From the NCBI GenBank assembly GCA_025363495.1, contig JANYDR010000603.1:1-6449 (forward strand): a stretch of DNA of 6,449 bases, written 5' to 3'. A program made the position numbers and the translations under genes. Under the pieces are notes generated by a model. The model was not told where the DNA came from, did not search any database, and saw only the letters and a list, made by a program, of their open reading frames with translations. The DNA is from Cyclobacteriaceae bacterium. Its GTDB lineage: Bacteria; Bacteroidota; Bacteroidia; Cytophagales; Cyclobacteriaceae. Below are positions 5,661-6,449 of this stretch, one piece after another (position 1 is the stretch's first letter; each line of letters opens with the position of its first letter).

Positions 5661-6449
5661 CTAGAAGGCCACGCTAAATTTTTCTCCCAATTGTTTTAGG
5701 TCCTCTGCCACTTTGGGATCAAGCGGTATTCCATGTTTTCTTCTTATCACTTCAAATTCCCGTTCAGGATCTCCTGGTATAATAAGATGTGATTGACCGT
5801 CAATTGTTTTCGCGGCACGGAACCTTGTAATCCAATTATCCATGTGATGCTTGAAGTCTTTTGTAGGACGAAATGCATCGACACGCATTGCCCCAAAGAA
5901 ATGTCCAATACCATCGCCAACGGGATCGGCAGGCGGTGCGAGAAAACTTACAAAGGGTGGTACCCATGGTCCGTAATTAGCGCCTGACAGCACAGCAGAA
6001 AAAATATCAACCCACGCTCCAAGGCAAAAACCTTTATGACTTCCGTGTTCTCTGTCACTTCCAAGTGGTATAAGCGCACCACCATCTTTCAATTCATGAG
6101 GATTGGTGGATGGACTTCCATCTTTCTTCTGTATCCAGCCAATGGGCGCTTCCTGATCTTTACGTTGTAGTATTTCAAGCTTTCCGTTGGCGGCAGTAGT
6201 GGTAGCAAAGTCAGCGACAAAAGGAGGTTGCTCTCCTGCGGGTATTGCGACACAAATAGGGTTGGTACCAAGTAATCGTTCCACCGAAAAAGTTGGAGCT
6301 ACCAGCGGACTTGCATTTGTCATAGCCATTCCGATCATATCATGTTCAAGAGCCATCATAGCATGTTGACCTGCTATTCCAAAATGATTTGAGTTCTTTA
6401 CTGCCACCCATCCTGTGCCACACGTTTTTGCTTTAGCGATCGCAATCTC
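5661..6449 (-). CDS. Malate/L-lactate dehydrogenase (Ldh_2) family oxidoreductase, 5' end outside window
   Basis: The minus-strand frame is open to the window edge and shows 262 C-terminal residues of a family usually about 330-360 long, so roughly the first 90 are missing. A GTG at 6405-6407 is internal, since family sequence (EIAIAKAKTCGTGW) continues upstream of it. Motifs, numbered from the window edge: VKNSNHFGIAGQHA (17-30), ASPLVAPT and GTNPICVAIPA (61-71), DFATTTAANGKLE (80-92), GWIQKKDGSPSTNP (104-117), SHKGFCLGAWVDIFSAVLSG (137-156) and MRVDAFRP (188-195). The family uses NAD(P)H with a non-Rossmann fold and reduces 2-oxoacids. It includes malate, ureidoglycolate and sulfolactate dehydrogenases, 2,3-diketogulonate reductase and piperideine-2-carboxylate reductase. 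The substrate cannot be assigned here, because specificity and catalytic residues lie partly in the missing N-terminus. It converges on the barrel gene with 1 bp between the stops. Confidence 0.92.
   Translation of the reverse strand, partial: EIAIAKAKTCGTGWVAVKNSNHFGIAGQHAMMALEHDMIGMAMTNASPLVAPTFSVERLLGTNPICVAIPAGEQPPFVADFATTTAANGKLEILQRKDQEAPIGWIQKKDGSPSTNPHELKDGGALIPLGSDREHGSHKGFCLGAWVDIFSAVLSGANYGPWVPPFVSFLAPPADPVGDGIGHFFGAMRVDAFRPTKDFKHHMDNWITRFRAAKTIDGQSHLIIPGDPEREFEVIRRKHGIPLDPKVAEDLKQLGEKFSVAF

Noticed and set aside
5793..6369. Plus-strand open frames of about 60 codons inside the dehydrogenase gene.
   Set aside because: They lie antisense to a clearly conserved protein-coding frame and their products resemble nothing known.

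Overview
The window is a stretch of chromosome from a member of the Bacteroidota, most likely a Cytophagales-type bacterium (lineage inferred, not proven). Three things point that way: the order rplQ - carA - eno, upstream boxes resembling the Bacteroidota -7 element TAnnTTTG, and the general absence of Shine-Dalgarno sequences before starts. Base composition is moderate and even, with no island of clearly foreign composition visible by eye.

Left part (1-2897), conserved housekeeping genes on the plus strand: the 3' end of rplQ (ribosomal protein L17) with a long Lys/Ala/Glu tail; a strong intrinsic terminator; a candidate promoter; carA (small subunit of carbamoyl-phosphate synthase) starting at TTG; eno (enolase); and a second strong terminator. 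These feed translation, arginine/pyrimidine synthesis and glycolysis. carB is not in the window.

Middle part (2898-4639), accessory genes: two tandem Uma2-family (DUF820, PD-(D/E)XK-like) putative endonuclease genes about 75% identical in protein, then a convergent minus-strand SnoaL/NTF2-like gene. The Uma2 pair is the most interesting part. The first 80 bp of the two copies differ at only 3 synonymous positions, while the next stretch drops abruptly to about 65-72% identity, and the upstream copy has lost three C-terminal codons through a TGG/TAG difference.

Right part (4640-6449): about 180 bp without a recognisable gene; an FtsB/DivIC-type divisome protein gene; 3 bp later a small outer-membrane beta-barrel protein gene, probably cotranscribed with it; then, tail to tail with a 1-bp gap, a minus-strand malate/L-lactate dehydrogenase (Ldh_2) family gene whose 5' end lies beyond the window edge.

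No tRNA, rRNA, CRISPR array, transposase or integrase was recognised. I see no convincing undescribed multi-gene system; the Uma2 tandem pair with its mosaic divergence is the best lead.
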